A stretch of DNA of 51,425 bases from Limosilactobacillus sp. (GCF_022651205.1 NZ_JALCQI010000008.1:1-51425); one strand, 5' to 3'; shown: positions 28,228-36,544, counted from the stretch's first letter. Numbers and translations are program-made. The notes: generated by a model not told the origin, from the sequence alone.

Positions 28228-29283
28228 ATGACTGATGCTTGGCACCGGTTTATTGCTAATGTTAGATTACGTCGTTTCGTGGTCCTAGCCATAGTTATTT
28301 TTGCCCTGTGGCTGCTTAGACCAATGATGAACTTAATCCTGTTTACTTTTATCTTAACCTTTATCGTTGTCAGTTGGGTTCGCTGGGTTCAAAGGCATCT
28401 TCCACGAGTCTCAACGACCGTCACGGTAATCGTCACTTACATTGCATTAATCGCAGCAATCTATGTCGGGGTGACTCGCTACCTGCCAGTTTTGGTTAAC
28501 CAGGTTATTAAAATGGCTAATTCCGTGGTGAAATTTTACAGTTCACAACAAGCAACTGAGATCATGCGCTACGTCAATCACTACATCAGCTGGGGCACAA
28601 TTATGTCACAACTCAAACATGGGGTCACCATCGCCGTCAGCACGTTGACCAGCATCGGTACAATGACGATTACCTTCCTGCTATCATTTATCCTTAGCTT
28701 CTTCTATACCCTCGAACTAGATCAAATGAACGAGTTTTCGCGAACCTTCCGCGATAGCGACTATGGCTGGTTCTTTAGTGACATTGACTACTTTGGTAAA
28801 AAGTTCGTCAATACCTTTGGGGTAGTCCTAGAAGCCCAGGTCTTCATTGCAATTTGTAATACAGTAATCACAACGATTTGCCTCTTCTTCATGCACATGC
28901 CGCAAATCTTCGCCCTGGCCTTGATGGTCTTTATCTTTAGTCTAGTTCCCGTTGCCGGGGTGATCATCTCACTGATCCCCCTTTCAATGGTTGCCTACTC
29001 AGTCGGTGGGATCCGCGATGTGATCTACATTCTGATCATGATCTGTGTTATCCATGCCCTTGAGGCTTACGTTTTGAACCCGAAATTCATGTCGAGCAAA
29101 ACAGAATTACCGATTTTTTACACGTTTATTGTCCTGCTAGTCGCTGAACACTTCTTTGGTACTTGGGGATTAATCGTTGGTGTCCCGATCTTTACCTTCC
29201 TGTTGGATATTCTTGGCGTTAAATCAATCAAGAAGAAGCACCACTCTCTTAAAATCCAGCATCACGAAAAAAATAAAGAATAA
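28228..29283 (+). CDS. AI-2E family (PerM-type) membrane transporter
   Basis: A 351-aa membrane protein with about eight hydrophobic segments, of the AI-2E/PerM/YueF-like family (PF01594). It shows paired N-terminal helices, a long amphipathic stretch (residues about 95-150), then QVFIAICNTVITTICLFFM and the late GLIVGVPIFTFLLDILG motif. Basic C-terminal tail KKKHHSLKIQHHEKNKE. SD GGAGGGG. Family members export or exchange small solutes or ions; the substrate here is unknown. Divergent from cfa, with 136 bp between starts. Confidence 0.88.
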   Translation: MTDAWHRFIANVRLRRFVVLAIVIFALWLLRPMMNLILFTFILTFIVVSWVRWVQRHLPRVSTTVTVIVTYIALIAAIYVGVTRYLPVLVNQVIKMANSVVKFYSSQQATEIMRYVNHYISWGTIMSQLKHGVTIAVSTLTSIGTMTITFLLSFILSFFYTLELDQMNEFSRTFRDSDYGWFFSDIDYFGKKFVNTFGVVLEAQVFIAICNTVITTICLFFMHMPQIFALALMVFIFSLVPVAGVIISLIPLSMVAYSVGGIRDVIYILIMICVIHALEAYVLNPKFMSSKTELPIFYTFIVLLVAEHFFGTWGLIVGVPIFTFLLDILGVKSIKKKHHSLKIQHHEKNKE

Positions 29284-29290
29284 TTTAGCC

Positions 29291-29319
29291 TTGACATTTT
29301 TCAACCTACAGGCTACTAT
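29291..29319 (+). promoter_or_regulatory. pyrE promoter
   Basis: -35 TTGACA (29291-29296), 17-bp spacer and -10 TACTAT (29314-29319), directly ahead of the PyrR leader. Confidence 0.8.
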
Positions 29320-29434
29320 ATTCAGCAATGAAATACCTTTAACTTAGTCCAGAGAGGCTAGGAAGGATTTAATTGAACGTAATAAGTATCGATCTACCTT
29401 TCTAGTCCATTACTAGAGAGGTTTTCTTTTTATG
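29320..29434 (+). promoter_or_regulatory. PyrR-binding attenuator leader
   Basis: AGTCCAGAGAGGCT (29346-29359) matches the PyrR RNA-binding loop consensus. It is followed by a terminator CCTTTCTAGT..ACTAGAGAGG with a T-run (29396-29432). UMP-bound PyrR should favour termination. A further 90 bp to the pyrE SD shows nothing else. Confidence 0.85.
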
Positions 29435-29522
29435 TAATGGATGGGCAGTCAGAACCTGCGTCAATTATTTCAACTAGGTATTTTGAAGATACACTTTTGG
29501 ATTCACCTAGGAGGAAATACTT

Positions 29523-30176
29523 ATGACATACTCACAACGTGTTGCTAAGGCGCTATTATACATTAATGCAGTTACTTTAAGCCCCGAAAAACCATTCACT
29601 TGGGCTAGTGGAATGAAGGCCCCAATCTACACCGATAATCGCTTAACCATCTCATACCCAGATGTTCGTCAAGCAATCGTTAACGGAATGGAAGAACAAA
29701 TCAAGCTCCACTTTGGCGACGTTGACGCAATCGCCGGAACCGCCACTGCAGGAATCCCTCACGCTACCGGAGTCGCTCAAGAAATGGGCCTCCCAATGGT
29801 TTACGTTCGCACTAAGCCAAAGGACCACGGTGAAGGTAAGCAAGTAGAAGGTGTCCTTCACGAAGGCGAAAAGGTTGTCGTTGTTGATGACCTCATCTCA
29901 ACCGGTGGCAGTGTTCTCAATGCCGTTCACGCCGTTGAAAATGAAGGTGCCGAAGTTATCGGTGTCGTTTCAATCTTCACCTACCAACTTCAAGCCGCTG
30001 AACAAAACTTCATGGCCAACGACCTTCAATACTTCTCAGTAACCAACTACACCACCCTCATCAACCTCGCTAAAGAAACCGGCCTCATCAGCGCCGAACA
30101 CCTCGAATCCCTCCAACAATGGCGCCAAAACCCAATGCAATGGAGCAACGATAGAGAATTGAAGATTGCAAAATAG
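29523..30176 (+). CDS. pyrE: orotate phosphoribosyltransferase
   Basis: Makes OMP from orotate and PRPP. The 217-aa protein has the PRPP motif VVVVDDLISTGGSVLNAV and the flexible-loop KPKDHGEGKQVEG. Start ATG 29523 follows AGGAGG. It is alone here, with no pyrF or other pyr genes adjacent, yet keeps its own PyrR attenuator. Its TAG stop is the first triplet of a family A element. Confidence 0.96.
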   Translation: MTYSQRVAKALLYINAVTLSPEKPFTWASGMKAPIYTDNRLTISYPDVRQAIVNGMEEQIKLHFGDVDAIAGTATAGIPHATGVAQEMGLPMVYVRTKPKDHGEGKQVEGVLHEGEKVVVVDDLISTGGSVLNAVHAVENEGAEVIGVVSIFTYQLQAAEQNFMANDLQYFSVTNYTTLINLAKETGLISAEHLESLQQWRQNPMQWSNDRELKIAK

Positions 30177-30365
30177 AGAGCGTGAAGCCGTTAAAACCTT
30201 CCGGTGGCTAACGATTTCTCCTGACGAAGGCGTCTTGCGCCTAGGAAGGAGGTCGTTAGCTCGAGGAAGGTTAGGCTGAACGCGTTTCGACTCGGTTGCA
30301 GTAGAACATAACTCTAGCAAGTTCCTGGCGAACAGATCTCTACTCAGTCGCAGTCGAACTCCAAA
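30174..30365 (+). repeat. Family A element at pyrE 3' end
   Basis: TAGAGAGCGTGAAGCC begins at the pyrE stop. Outer stem AACCTTCC..GGAAGGTT, GCTAACGA..TCGTTAGC, inner CTCCT..AGGCG-CGCCT..AGGAG. Two tail segments follow, GGCTGAACGCGTTTCGACT and GGCGAACAGATCTCTACT. Nothing else is seen up to the azlD terminator. Confidence 0.85.
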
Positions 30366-30411
30366 TCTAATTAACACCCCCAAAAAAACGAAGTACTCCA
30401 AATAACTTTAA

Positions 30412-30449
30412 AAAAGGGCAGACATGACAATCGTCATATCCGCCTTTTT
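30412..30449 (-). terminator. azlD terminator
   Basis: Minus-strand GGCGGATATGAC with GTCATGTCTGCC followed by six T. Confidence 0.9.
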
Positions 30450-30455
30450 CTAATT

Positions 30456-30815
30456 TTATAGAACCATGTTTAACAACCAAACACCAACCAATCCCGCAAT
30501 TACTGAAATTGACATTGACCGGGTAAAGTAGGCAATGATCATTACAATCACCGCTGCGATGATCTGGTCCGGGTGATCATAGGGAACAAAATGATAACCC
30601 TTCGTAGTAATAAAGATGTTTTTAATTACCAACGCAGTAAACAAACTGATTGGCACGTACTTCATCCATTCATTAAACCATTCAGGAATCTTTCTTGATG
30701 AGAAAAAATGAATTGGAAAATACCGTGGAATAAATGCCGCAAATGCCGCAAAAATAATCACGACAATATGGTAAACGATTTGATTACTAGCGATTCGAGA
30801 TACTAAAAAATCCAT
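30456..30815 (-). CDS. azlD: branched-chain amino acid exporter subunit AzlD
   Basis: 119-aa membrane protein with four hydrophobic segments, the small partner of AzlC. ATG 30815 is nine bases after GGAG; an in-frame TTG at 30830 lies within the SD. IPRYFPIHFFSSRKIPEWFNEWMKYVPISL contains the conserved R-x-x-P and Y-x-P elements of AzlD. The SD is only a few bases past the azlC stop, so the pair is co-translated. Confidence 0.9.
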   Translation of the reverse strand: MDFLVSRIASNQIVYHIVVIIFAAFAAFIPRYFPIHFFSSRKIPEWFNEWMKYVPISLFTALVIKNIFITTKGYHFVPYDHPDQIIAAVIVMIIAYFTRSMSISVIAGLVGVWLLNMVL

Positions 30816-30830
30816 ACTATTAGTCTCCAA

Positions 30831-31712
30831 TTAATCATGCTGCTTTGATTCGGGTAAGTGAGAATCAGTTGACTGTTCCTTTTGTTGTTCTTCTTTTTCT
30901 TCCAGAACTTCTTCTTCCTCGGCCCTTTGGTCTTCAACCGTAATCCGGGTAGCCCGTGGTCGGAAGAGCTTGGTGAGGAACCAGTTATCATCAGGCTTCT
31001 TTGAATGGTTCCGGACTGTATTTTCAATCAAGAAACCAACAAACGAAGCAATTAGCGTGGCAATAACAACACCGATAATACTGTGCGTAATCACCATGAA
31101 GAAGATGGCTAAGACTGCTGAAAGCAAACAAATAATCAGCGTTAAATGACTGCGCATTTGCATCACAATCATGTAAATAAAGAGCGCCGTCAAAGCAAAG
31201 TCAACCACTTCAAGGTTAATCGAAATCGTGCTCCCGATTAACCCTCCAACCATGTTCGAAACTGACCAAGAAAGCAATGAATAGTGCTCAACTAACAATG
31301 CATCTTTTGGTTTCCACTTCTTATCAGTGGCAAATTTCAAATAGTTAACTGCATAGTTTTCGTCGTTCATCGACACGGCAAACAGCCAGATAAAGTGCTG
31401 TGATTCGGATTTGATATATTTTGAAAGACTTGAGCCGAGCAAAGCATACCGCAATTCAAGAAAGAAAAGGGTCACGAAGATCGAACTTAACGGTGCGTGA
31501 ATCGTTAGGAGCGATGCCAGAATAAACTGGGCACCACCAGAGAAGACCACGATCGAGACGATCAACGTCATGATAAAGTTAAAACCCGCCGCATGCAATA
31601 AAATACCACAAGCTACCCCAATTGGAACATAACTTAAGCAAAGTGGCATTGCAATGCCTAAAACTTCTAGCCAGCGTGCTTTTTCGGGATTAATTTGTTG
31701 CGCTTTAGCCAC
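30831..31712 (-). CDS. azlC: AzlC family amino acid exporter with acidic tail
   Basis: 293 aa. The N-terminal 230 residues are a typical AzlC membrane domain (LGIAMPLCLSYVPIGVACGILL, VVFSGGAQFILASLL, FFLELRYALLGSSLSKYI, WLFAVSMNDENYAVNYL). The last 55 residues form a charged Glu/Gln-rich cytoplasmic tail (AEEEEVLEEKEEQQKEQ), which I do not associate with the standard family length of about 230-240 aa. GTG start at 31712 with GGAGGAAA. Forms an efflux unit with AzlD, probably for branched-chain amino acids. Confidence 0.9.
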   Translation of the reverse strand: MAKAQQINPEKARWLEVLGIAMPLCLSYVPIGVACGILLHAAGFNFIMTLIVSIVVFSGGAQFILASLLTIHAPLSSIFVTLFFLELRYALLGSSLSKYIKSESQHFIWLFAVSMNDENYAVNYLKFATDKKWKPKDALLVEHYSLLSWSVSNMVGGLIGSTISINLEVVDFALTALFIYMIVMQMRSHLTLIICLLSAVLAIFFMVITHSIIGVVIATLIASFVGFLIENTVRNHSKKPDDNWFLTKLFRPRATRITVEDQRAEEEEVLEEKEEQQKEQSTDSHLPESKQHD

Positions 31713-31736
31713 AGAATTTCCTCCAATAAAATGTGT

Positions 31737-31907
31737 TTGAGGCTGGGAATTAACTCAGTCTCTTTACTATTTTAAAGATGATAATGCAATAACGCAGTAG
31801 CTGGCTGGCAGTTCAAACGCTGATAAATCAGCATTTGACCAACCTAGCCATCCTTGCGGAGGTGGGACAACGAACTAGGTAAGCTAGTTCTGTCCCACTC
31901 TCATAAC
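31737..31907 (-). repeat. Long family B element, copy 2
   Basis: The reverse complement matches 20293-20461 almost base for base: GTGGGACAGAACTAG..CTAGTTCGTTGTCCCAC, AAGGATGGCTAG, the long imperfect hairpin, CAGCTACTG and the AGAGACTGAG..CTCAGTCTC-type terminator. It lies between the histidine kinase terminator and azlC. Confidence 0.9.
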
Positions 31908-31950
31908 CATCCTTCAGTTTAACACATTCAAAAACGGCTGAATATAAAAA

Positions 31951-31983
31951 CATCAGGATTAATTGCGAAGTCCTGATGTTTTA
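31951..31983 (-). terminator. two-component operon terminator
   Basis: Minus-strand AACATCAGGACTT with AATCCTGATGTTTTT. Strong stem with U-tract. Confidence 0.9.
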
Positions 31984-31987
31984 GCTA

Positions 31988-33127
31988 CTAATTCTTTTTA
32001 GCTTGTGCTTGTTTCAAGGGTAAGGTAACGATAAAGCTGGTTTCATCTTCATCAGACGTTACCTGGACGCTACCATGGTGGAGGTCAACAATACTCTTAA
32101 CAATTGCTAGGCCTAAACCAGTCCCACCGGTTGCTCGTGAACGTGATCCTTCTGCCCGATAAAACCGTTCAAATAGGTGATCAATTGATTTTGCCGGGAT
32201 TGGGGTTCCGTCATTGCTGACCTTAACTCTCACCTGCTCTTGCTCCTGACGAGCGGTAATCTTGATGTAACTGGCGCCATTGCCATACTTTAAGGCGTTC
32301 GCAACCAAATTACTGAATACCCGTCCAAGCTTCTCCGGATCGGCTTCGATCATCAACGGGTTCGGTTTTACCGATGACTTAATTTCGATTCCCTTATGCT
32401 GGGCCTCAAGCTCGAAGCTAGCAGTTAACTGTTCCAATAACTGGTTAAGATCAATTTTCATAATATTAACCGGACTGCCGTGCTGCTGAACCTTAGTATA
32501 TTCAAAAAGGTCCTCAACCAGGTTCTTCATCTGTTTGGCCTTCTCGTAAGCAATATGAGTGTATTTAAGGATATCCTCTTCATTTCGATATTGCTTATCC
32601 TCAACCAAGCCCAAATATCCAATGATACTGGTTAATGGTGTCCGCAAGTCGTGACTGACGTTAGTAATCAGCTCATCCTTTGACTTTTCAATCTTTCGTT
32701 CGTCATCCATTGACTGCACAGCACTATCAACCAGGGCATTCACGCTTGTAATCACGTGCTGTTCGCTTCCCTTGAGGCGGAACGGAATCCGGTGATCCAA
32801 ATGTCCCTGGGCAATATAATGTAATTCACGGATAATGTGGTTCATCTGATAGAGATGATAACGCCGACGCAATCGCCACCAAACAACCCAGATATTAATC
32901 ACAACAAGGATCGCGATTAATATCCGCTGGTAACTCCAGATCTGTGCTTGCATCGGGCCAATCCGCATTGATTGTTTAATCATAAAGATCCCGCTAGTGA
33001 TGCCCGGATTACTCTGGATAATATCCTGGGCAATCGTGATAATTGCCATATCCAATAAAACCAGCAGGATTACCGTGACGACCCCTTCCAGGATTAACGA
33101 ACTTTTTTCCCGTCCCGTTAGTTTCAA
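31988..33127 (-). CDS. sensor histidine kinase (VanS-like)
   Basis: 379-aa membrane kinase. TM helices at about 12-33 and 69-85 flank a short extracytoplasmic loop of about 35 residues. Then a HAMP-like linker (90-145), HisKA with phospho-acceptor His159 in NVSHDLRTPLTSIIGY, an N box NLVANALKYGNG and G boxes in GTGLGLAIVKSIVD. The small sensor loop suggests it senses membrane or envelope state. Encoded 28 bp after the response regulator. The signal is unknown. Confidence 0.92.
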   Translation of the reverse strand: MKLTGREKSSLILEGVVTVILLVLLDMAIITIAQDIIQSNPGITSGIFMIKQSMRIGPMQAQIWSYQRILIAILVVINIWVVWWRLRRRYHLYQMNHIIRELHYIAQGHLDHRIPFRLKGSEQHVITSVNALVDSAVQSMDDERKIEKSKDELITNVSHDLRTPLTSIIGYLGLVEDKQYRNEEDILKYTHIAYEKAKQMKNLVEDLFEYTKVQQHGSPVNIMKIDLNQLLEQLTASFELEAQHKGIEIKSSVKPNPLMIEADPEKLGRVFSNLVANALKYGNGASYIKITARQEQEQVRVKVSNDGTPIPAKSIDHLFERFYRAEGSRSRATGGTGLGLAIVKSIVDLHHGSVQVTSDEDETSFIVTLPLKQAQAKKN

Positions 33128-33155
33128 ATTGTCTCCTCCATCATTTCACTACAGA

Positions 33156-33845
33156 CTAATGATTTTCAACCTTGTAACCAACACCCCAAACGGTTTGGAT
33201 AACCTTTTCACCATTAGTTGCTTCTTCGATCTTATCCCGCAAGTGGCTAACGTGAACCATTACGGTCTTAGCAGAAACAACGCTTTCCTGTTGCCAAACC
33301 CGTTCAAAAATGTCATCAGCAGAGAAGACCCGGTTCGGGTGACTAGCTAGTAAGTAAAGGATGCCAAATTCTAACGCGGTCAATTGGATGGTATCCCCCT
33401 TGATCGTTTTAACCTCGTGGGAATCCTTGTTAATTGTCAACGGACCAACATTTAAGATATCTGGAGTGTCGTTCGTTACTTCTCCTTGACTCCGACGTAA
33501 TAATGACTTTACTCGCGCCATTACTTCAAGTGGGTTAAATGGCTTGGTGACATAATCATCAGCACCACTAATTAACCCTTGGATCTTATCCATATCGGCA
33601 GTCTTAGCTGAAAGGACAAGAATTGGAATATCTGAGTCTTTCCGTACTTGCTTAATCACTTGCATCCCGTCCATTTCTGGCATCATTAGATCAAGGATGA
33701 TCAAGGCAATATCAGGATTTGTATTTAACTTTGTCAGTGCTTCCTTGCCGTCATAAGCAGTGACTGGCTCGTAGCCTTCATTGCGAATATATATTTCCAA
33801 CAATTGAACGATTTCTTTATCATCATCGACTACTAAAATCTTCAT
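33156..33845 (-). CDS. OmpR-family response regulator (VanR-like)
   Basis: 229 aa. Receiver domain with DDD at 7-9, phospho-acceptor Asp52 in IILDLMMPEMDG, and the conserved Thr/Ser and Lys in LVLSAKT and DYVTKPF. The C-terminal winged helix (about 130-227) ends AKTVMVHVSHLRDKIEE..IQTVWGVGYKVE. Start ATG 33845 with GGGGTGG SD; -10 TATAAT at 33888-33893 without a clear -35. Targets are not visible here. Confidence 0.93.
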   Translation of the reverse strand: MKILVVDDDKEIVQLLEIYIRNEGYEPVTAYDGKEALTKLNTNPDIALIILDLMMPEMDGMQVIKQVRKDSDIPILVLSAKTADMDKIQGLISGADDYVTKPFNPLEVMARVKSLLRRSQGEVTNDTPDILNVGPLTINKDSHEVKTIKGDTIQLTALEFGILYLLASHPNRVFSADDIFERVWQQESVVSAKTVMVHVSHLRDKIEEATNGEKVIQTVWGVGYKVENH

Positions 33846-33954
33846 TCTTTATCCACCCCTTGAATACAATTCTTCCTAATTAACCATTATAAGCGTTTAT
33901 TGATCCCAGCGGTGGCATTTCAGGGAATAGTTTAAAGAAAATTTAGGAGAAAGA

Positions 33955-34000
33955 GTGGGAAAAGGGATGAGAAAATTAGCATTCTCATCCCTTTATTTTT
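33955..34000. terminator. terminator downstream of the LCP gene
   Basis: AAAGGGATGAGAA (33961-33973) pairs with TTCTCATCCCTTT (33982-33994). T-runs on the plus strand and a shorter one on the minus. With the family A element at 34010-34168 it fills the gap before the response regulator. Confidence 0.75.
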
Positions 34001-34009
34001 ATTAGTCTT

Positions 34010-34168
34010 TAAGTCTACATAGTCTAATCGCGGGAAACAACCGGAGCCTTCGAGGCTAACGCAGCGAAGCAAGCCTATTTGGCTACGAACGACTCTGATG
34101 ATTGCATCATCATTCATCGTTCTAGGTTAGCCCACCAGGCTCCCGAGAAGGTTGTTTCCCAGCTTCTA
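34010..34168 (-). repeat. Family A-type multi-branch element at LCP gene 3' end
   Basis: Starts with the gene's TAG stop (TAGAAGCTGGG). Outer stem GGGAAACAACC with GGTTGTTTCCC, then GGAGCC/GGCTCC and GGCTAAC/GTTAGCC. It contains smaller hairpins GAACGA..TCGTTC, GATGA..TCATC and AGCC..GGCT. Ends with TAGACTATGTAGACT, like the tails of other family A copies. The inner part is longer and more branched than in other copies. Confidence 0.75.
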
Positions 34169-35197
34169 TTCATCAATATCCACCGGCTCCAAGCCAAGGC
34201 TCTTCCGCAAAGTATTCGATACTCGTTGGCGTTCGTTATAGGAAACATCTTGGAATGATTGGCCATCGGAATCGTCATCGGTTCCTTGGACGTGGCCCTG
34301 CTGGATATTCTTCGTTGCCTGACGGTAGGACTTGGCAAGAGTCATCATGTTATCAAAAGTCAAGTCGGTATGAGCATTCTTTGAAACCGTCTTTAAGAAC
34401 TTCTGGTTAAGAACGGTCTTATAAGATGCAGACTTTTTCAATAACGCCATGATCACCATCTTCTGCCGCTGTTGACGACCGTAGTCACCCTTTGGATCAT
34501 CATATCGCATCCGACAGAACTTCAAGGCTTTCGTTCCGTTCATATGCTCAGAAACGCCCTTTGTAAAGGAATAGCCTTCATACGTAAAGGTAAGCGGTGA
34601 AGTAACGGTAACCCCACCAACCTGGTTAATTGCTTGCTTCATCCCTGCCATGTTAACCAAAGCATAGTAGTCGATTGGAATATTGAAATACTTCTGAACG
34701 GTATTGATTGTTTCCTTTGTACCGCCATATGCGTAGGCCGCGTTGATCTTTGCTGGTGATTCATCTTCGTATCCTGGCAAGTTAACCTTCATATCCCGCG
34801 GAATACTCATTAACGTGGTCTTCTTGGTTTGCGGGTTAACGGTCATCACCATAATGGTATCCGTCCGTCCCTTATAGGTTCGCCCTAAGTCACCCGTATC
34901 AGTTCCCAGTAAAAGGATTGACACTGGTCGTTTCTGTTCAAGGACCTTTTGCGCGTTTCGCCGCTTAGTAGCCCCCGCTGACGTAAACATTTGGTCACTC
35001 GTCTGCTTGGCGTTATACCAAGCCAGGCCACCAAAGATCGCAACAAGGATTAATAAAATTAAAATGATAATTCCAAAAATCTTTCTTCCACGATGATTTC
35101 GTGGCCCGTTGCCATTGCCTTGATTATTACCACAGCGAATCCGCCGCTGATATTCAGCCCGGGTCAACGGAAATTCATTTTCCGATTGGTTATTCAT
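34166..35197 (-). CDS. LytR-CpsA-Psr family cell-wall ligase
   Basis: 343-aa membrane-anchored protein: Asn/Arg-rich cytoplasmic N terminus, TM helix at about 40-62, then the extracellular LCP domain from about residue 90 (ILLLGTDTG, GRTDTIMVMTVNP, MSIPRDMKVNLPGY, AKINAAYAYGG, CRMRYDDPKGDYGRQQRQ). The Arg and Asp residues that bind the polyprenyl pyrophosphate are present. The family attaches teichoic acids or capsular polymers to peptidoglycan. Which polymer is not evident. Confidence 0.93.
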   Translation of the reverse strand: MNNQSENEFPLTRAEYQRRIRCGNNQGNGNGPRNHRGRKIFGIIILILLILVAIFGGLAWYNAKQTSDQMFTSAGATKRRNAQKVLEQKRPVSILLLGTDTGDLGRTYKGRTDTIMVMTVNPQTKKTTLMSIPRDMKVNLPGYEDESPAKINAAYAYGGTKETINTVQKYFNIPIDYYALVNMAGMKQAINQVGGVTVTSPLTFTYEGYSFTKGVSEHMNGTKALKFCRMRYDDPKGDYGRQQRQKMVIMALLKKSASYKTVLNQKFLKTVSKNAHTDLTFDNMMTLAKSYRQATKNIQQGHVQGTDDDSDGQSFQDVSYNERQRVSNTLRKSLGLEPVDIDE

Positions 35198-35333
35198 ATC
35201 GTCTCTCCAAATTAATTATTAATTCATAATCACAGATAGATTCTATCACGTTCTCGAAAATGAATCACATTTCATCCGGATATTATTAACTATCTTTCAC
35301 ATGACGTAGGTAATAATTGATATATCAATTTCA

Positions 35334-36257
35334 TTATTCCTCTATTCCACGTTTAAATGTATCAAAAATCAATTGGTCCTTAATCACTTCTCGATCTGGA
35401 GTTAGATACCATGGTGAACCTGGCCGATGAGTTTGCTTGCTTAGTCGAGCAGCGTTGTAGTTAATGTAATCTTCGTTCACTTTACTTAGAAGATCCACAA
35501 TCTCGCTATCTTGTGAAACTAGGTTATAGTCATCCATCGCTTCTTTATCTGGTTTATCAATATCCAGAACAGTCTGACCATTAAATTTATCATGTACTTC
35601 CGTTATTAATGGACCATATTGAAAGTGAACGATTGCTGAAGAAAATAATTTATTTCTGGTTGCGGCTAAAAATCTCCCATACGCAATATAGAGCAGTTTA
35701 ATGACCTTCATTTGCGTTAACGGATCAATATTTAAATTGCTATCCCGTGCAAAGTAGTTTTCAACTCGTAACCAATTGGCTAATTGTACGGCCGTAAACT
35801 TAGGCTGTTCCTTTTGTGATTCAACAACACCATCATTATTACTTAGATAAGAATTAACCTTTGAAATCAACTCATCAGAGTAATCATTCTTTTCATCAGC
35901 AATATAGTGTTGGAGCACATCATCGCTAGCAATGAGTGATTTTAGCAGTCTATTATTGGCTTTAGTAGGAAACGCACCAGCTTCGTAAAGAGCGATGGTG
36001 TTTGGACTTAATCCAGTTAGTTCAGCTAAATTACGTTGAGATAGTCCTACCTTAGCACGGTACTGCTTTATCTCTTGTGGTGACAACAAGCCCATCTCAT
36101 CACGATATTGTTGACGAGCTATTTCGGCAGCTTGATCATCCAGCTCCTTATCTGGAATCAGTTCATTGGTGTTACTATCAAAAAGAGCCGGTGCCGTTAC
36201 TGTGTACTCATGTCCGTTAATGGTATAAGTAGTTGTGAAGTTCTTTTGGTAAGTCAT
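35334..36257 (-). CDS. HTH + Panacea (SocA/DUF4065) domain antitoxin-like protein
   Basis: 307 aa in three parts. An N-terminal region of about 55 residues looks like the MqsA/YgiT-type lead-in (FTTTYTINGHEYTVTAPALFD) but without zinc-binding cysteines. A helix-turn-helix at about 60-105 has LSQRNLAELTGLSPNTIALYE. A C-terminal Panacea domain spans about 155-290 (PLTQMKVIKLLYIAYGRFLAA, VHFQYGPLITEVHDKF, AARLSKQTHRPGSPWY). Panacea proteins neutralise diverse toxins encoded next to them. No recognisable toxin lies beside it. SD AAGGAGGAGG is very strong. Its A/T-rich surroundings suggest acquisition. Confidence 0.85.
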   Translation of the reverse strand: MTYQKNFTTTYTINGHEYTVTAPALFDSNTNELIPDKELDDQAAEIARQQYRDEMGLLSPQEIKQYRAKVGLSQRNLAELTGLSPNTIALYEAGAFPTKANNRLLKSLIASDDVLQHYIADEKNDYSDELISKVNSYLSNNDGVVESQKEQPKFTAVQLANWLRVENYFARDSNLNIDPLTQMKVIKLLYIAYGRFLAATRNKLFSSAIVHFQYGPLITEVHDKFNGQTVLDIDKPDKEAMDDYNLVSQDSEIVDLLSKVNEDYINYNAARLSKQTHRPGSPWYLTPDREVIKDQLIFDTFKRGIEE

Positions 36258-36297
36258 ATAAACCTCCTCCTTTAATAATCAAGATGAAAACTGATAA

Positions 36298-36313
36298 ATA
36301 CCACTATCGGTAT
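36298..36313. promoter_or_regulatory. short inverted repeat, possible autoregulatory operator
   Basis: ATACC (36298-36302) and GGTAT (36309-36313) with a 6-bp spacer, about 30 bp upstream of the HTH-Panacea SD. A plausible site for its own HTH, but short. Confidence 0.35.
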
Positions 36314-36403
36314 ACGGACTCGAGGTCCCTTGTGAAGAACTAATTACTCCACTCTTCCAATATATCACGATTGTTTTTAAATTATCTTTTTAATCAGGTT
36401 AGT

Positions 36404-36544
36404 TTAGTATACACTCATTTTTGATAATTTATCCTTGACTAATCGTAGGAATCGACTTAATAGCTTCGATTGTTGAAATTCCATTTTGTTTTCTCTCTTC
36501 TCATCAACTGGAAGTTCTCTAAACACTGGGCAATAAGTACTCAT
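36404..36544 (-). CDS. possible 46-aa basic small protein upstream of the Panacea gene
   Basis: An open frame from ATG 36544 to TAA encodes MSTYCPVFRELPVDEKREN and continues to KLLSRFLRLVKDKLSKMSVY. The C-terminal half is a basic amphipathic helix. A TTGACA lies 25 bp upstream, but there is no convincing SD or -10. It occupies the position where a toxin gene would sit next to a Panacea antitoxin. It could equally be a remnant or chance. The other parts of 36258-36578 show only A/T-rich sequence. Confidence 0.25.
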   Translation of the reverse strand: MSTYCPVFRELPVDEKRENKMEFQQSKLLSRFLRLVKDKLSKMSVY

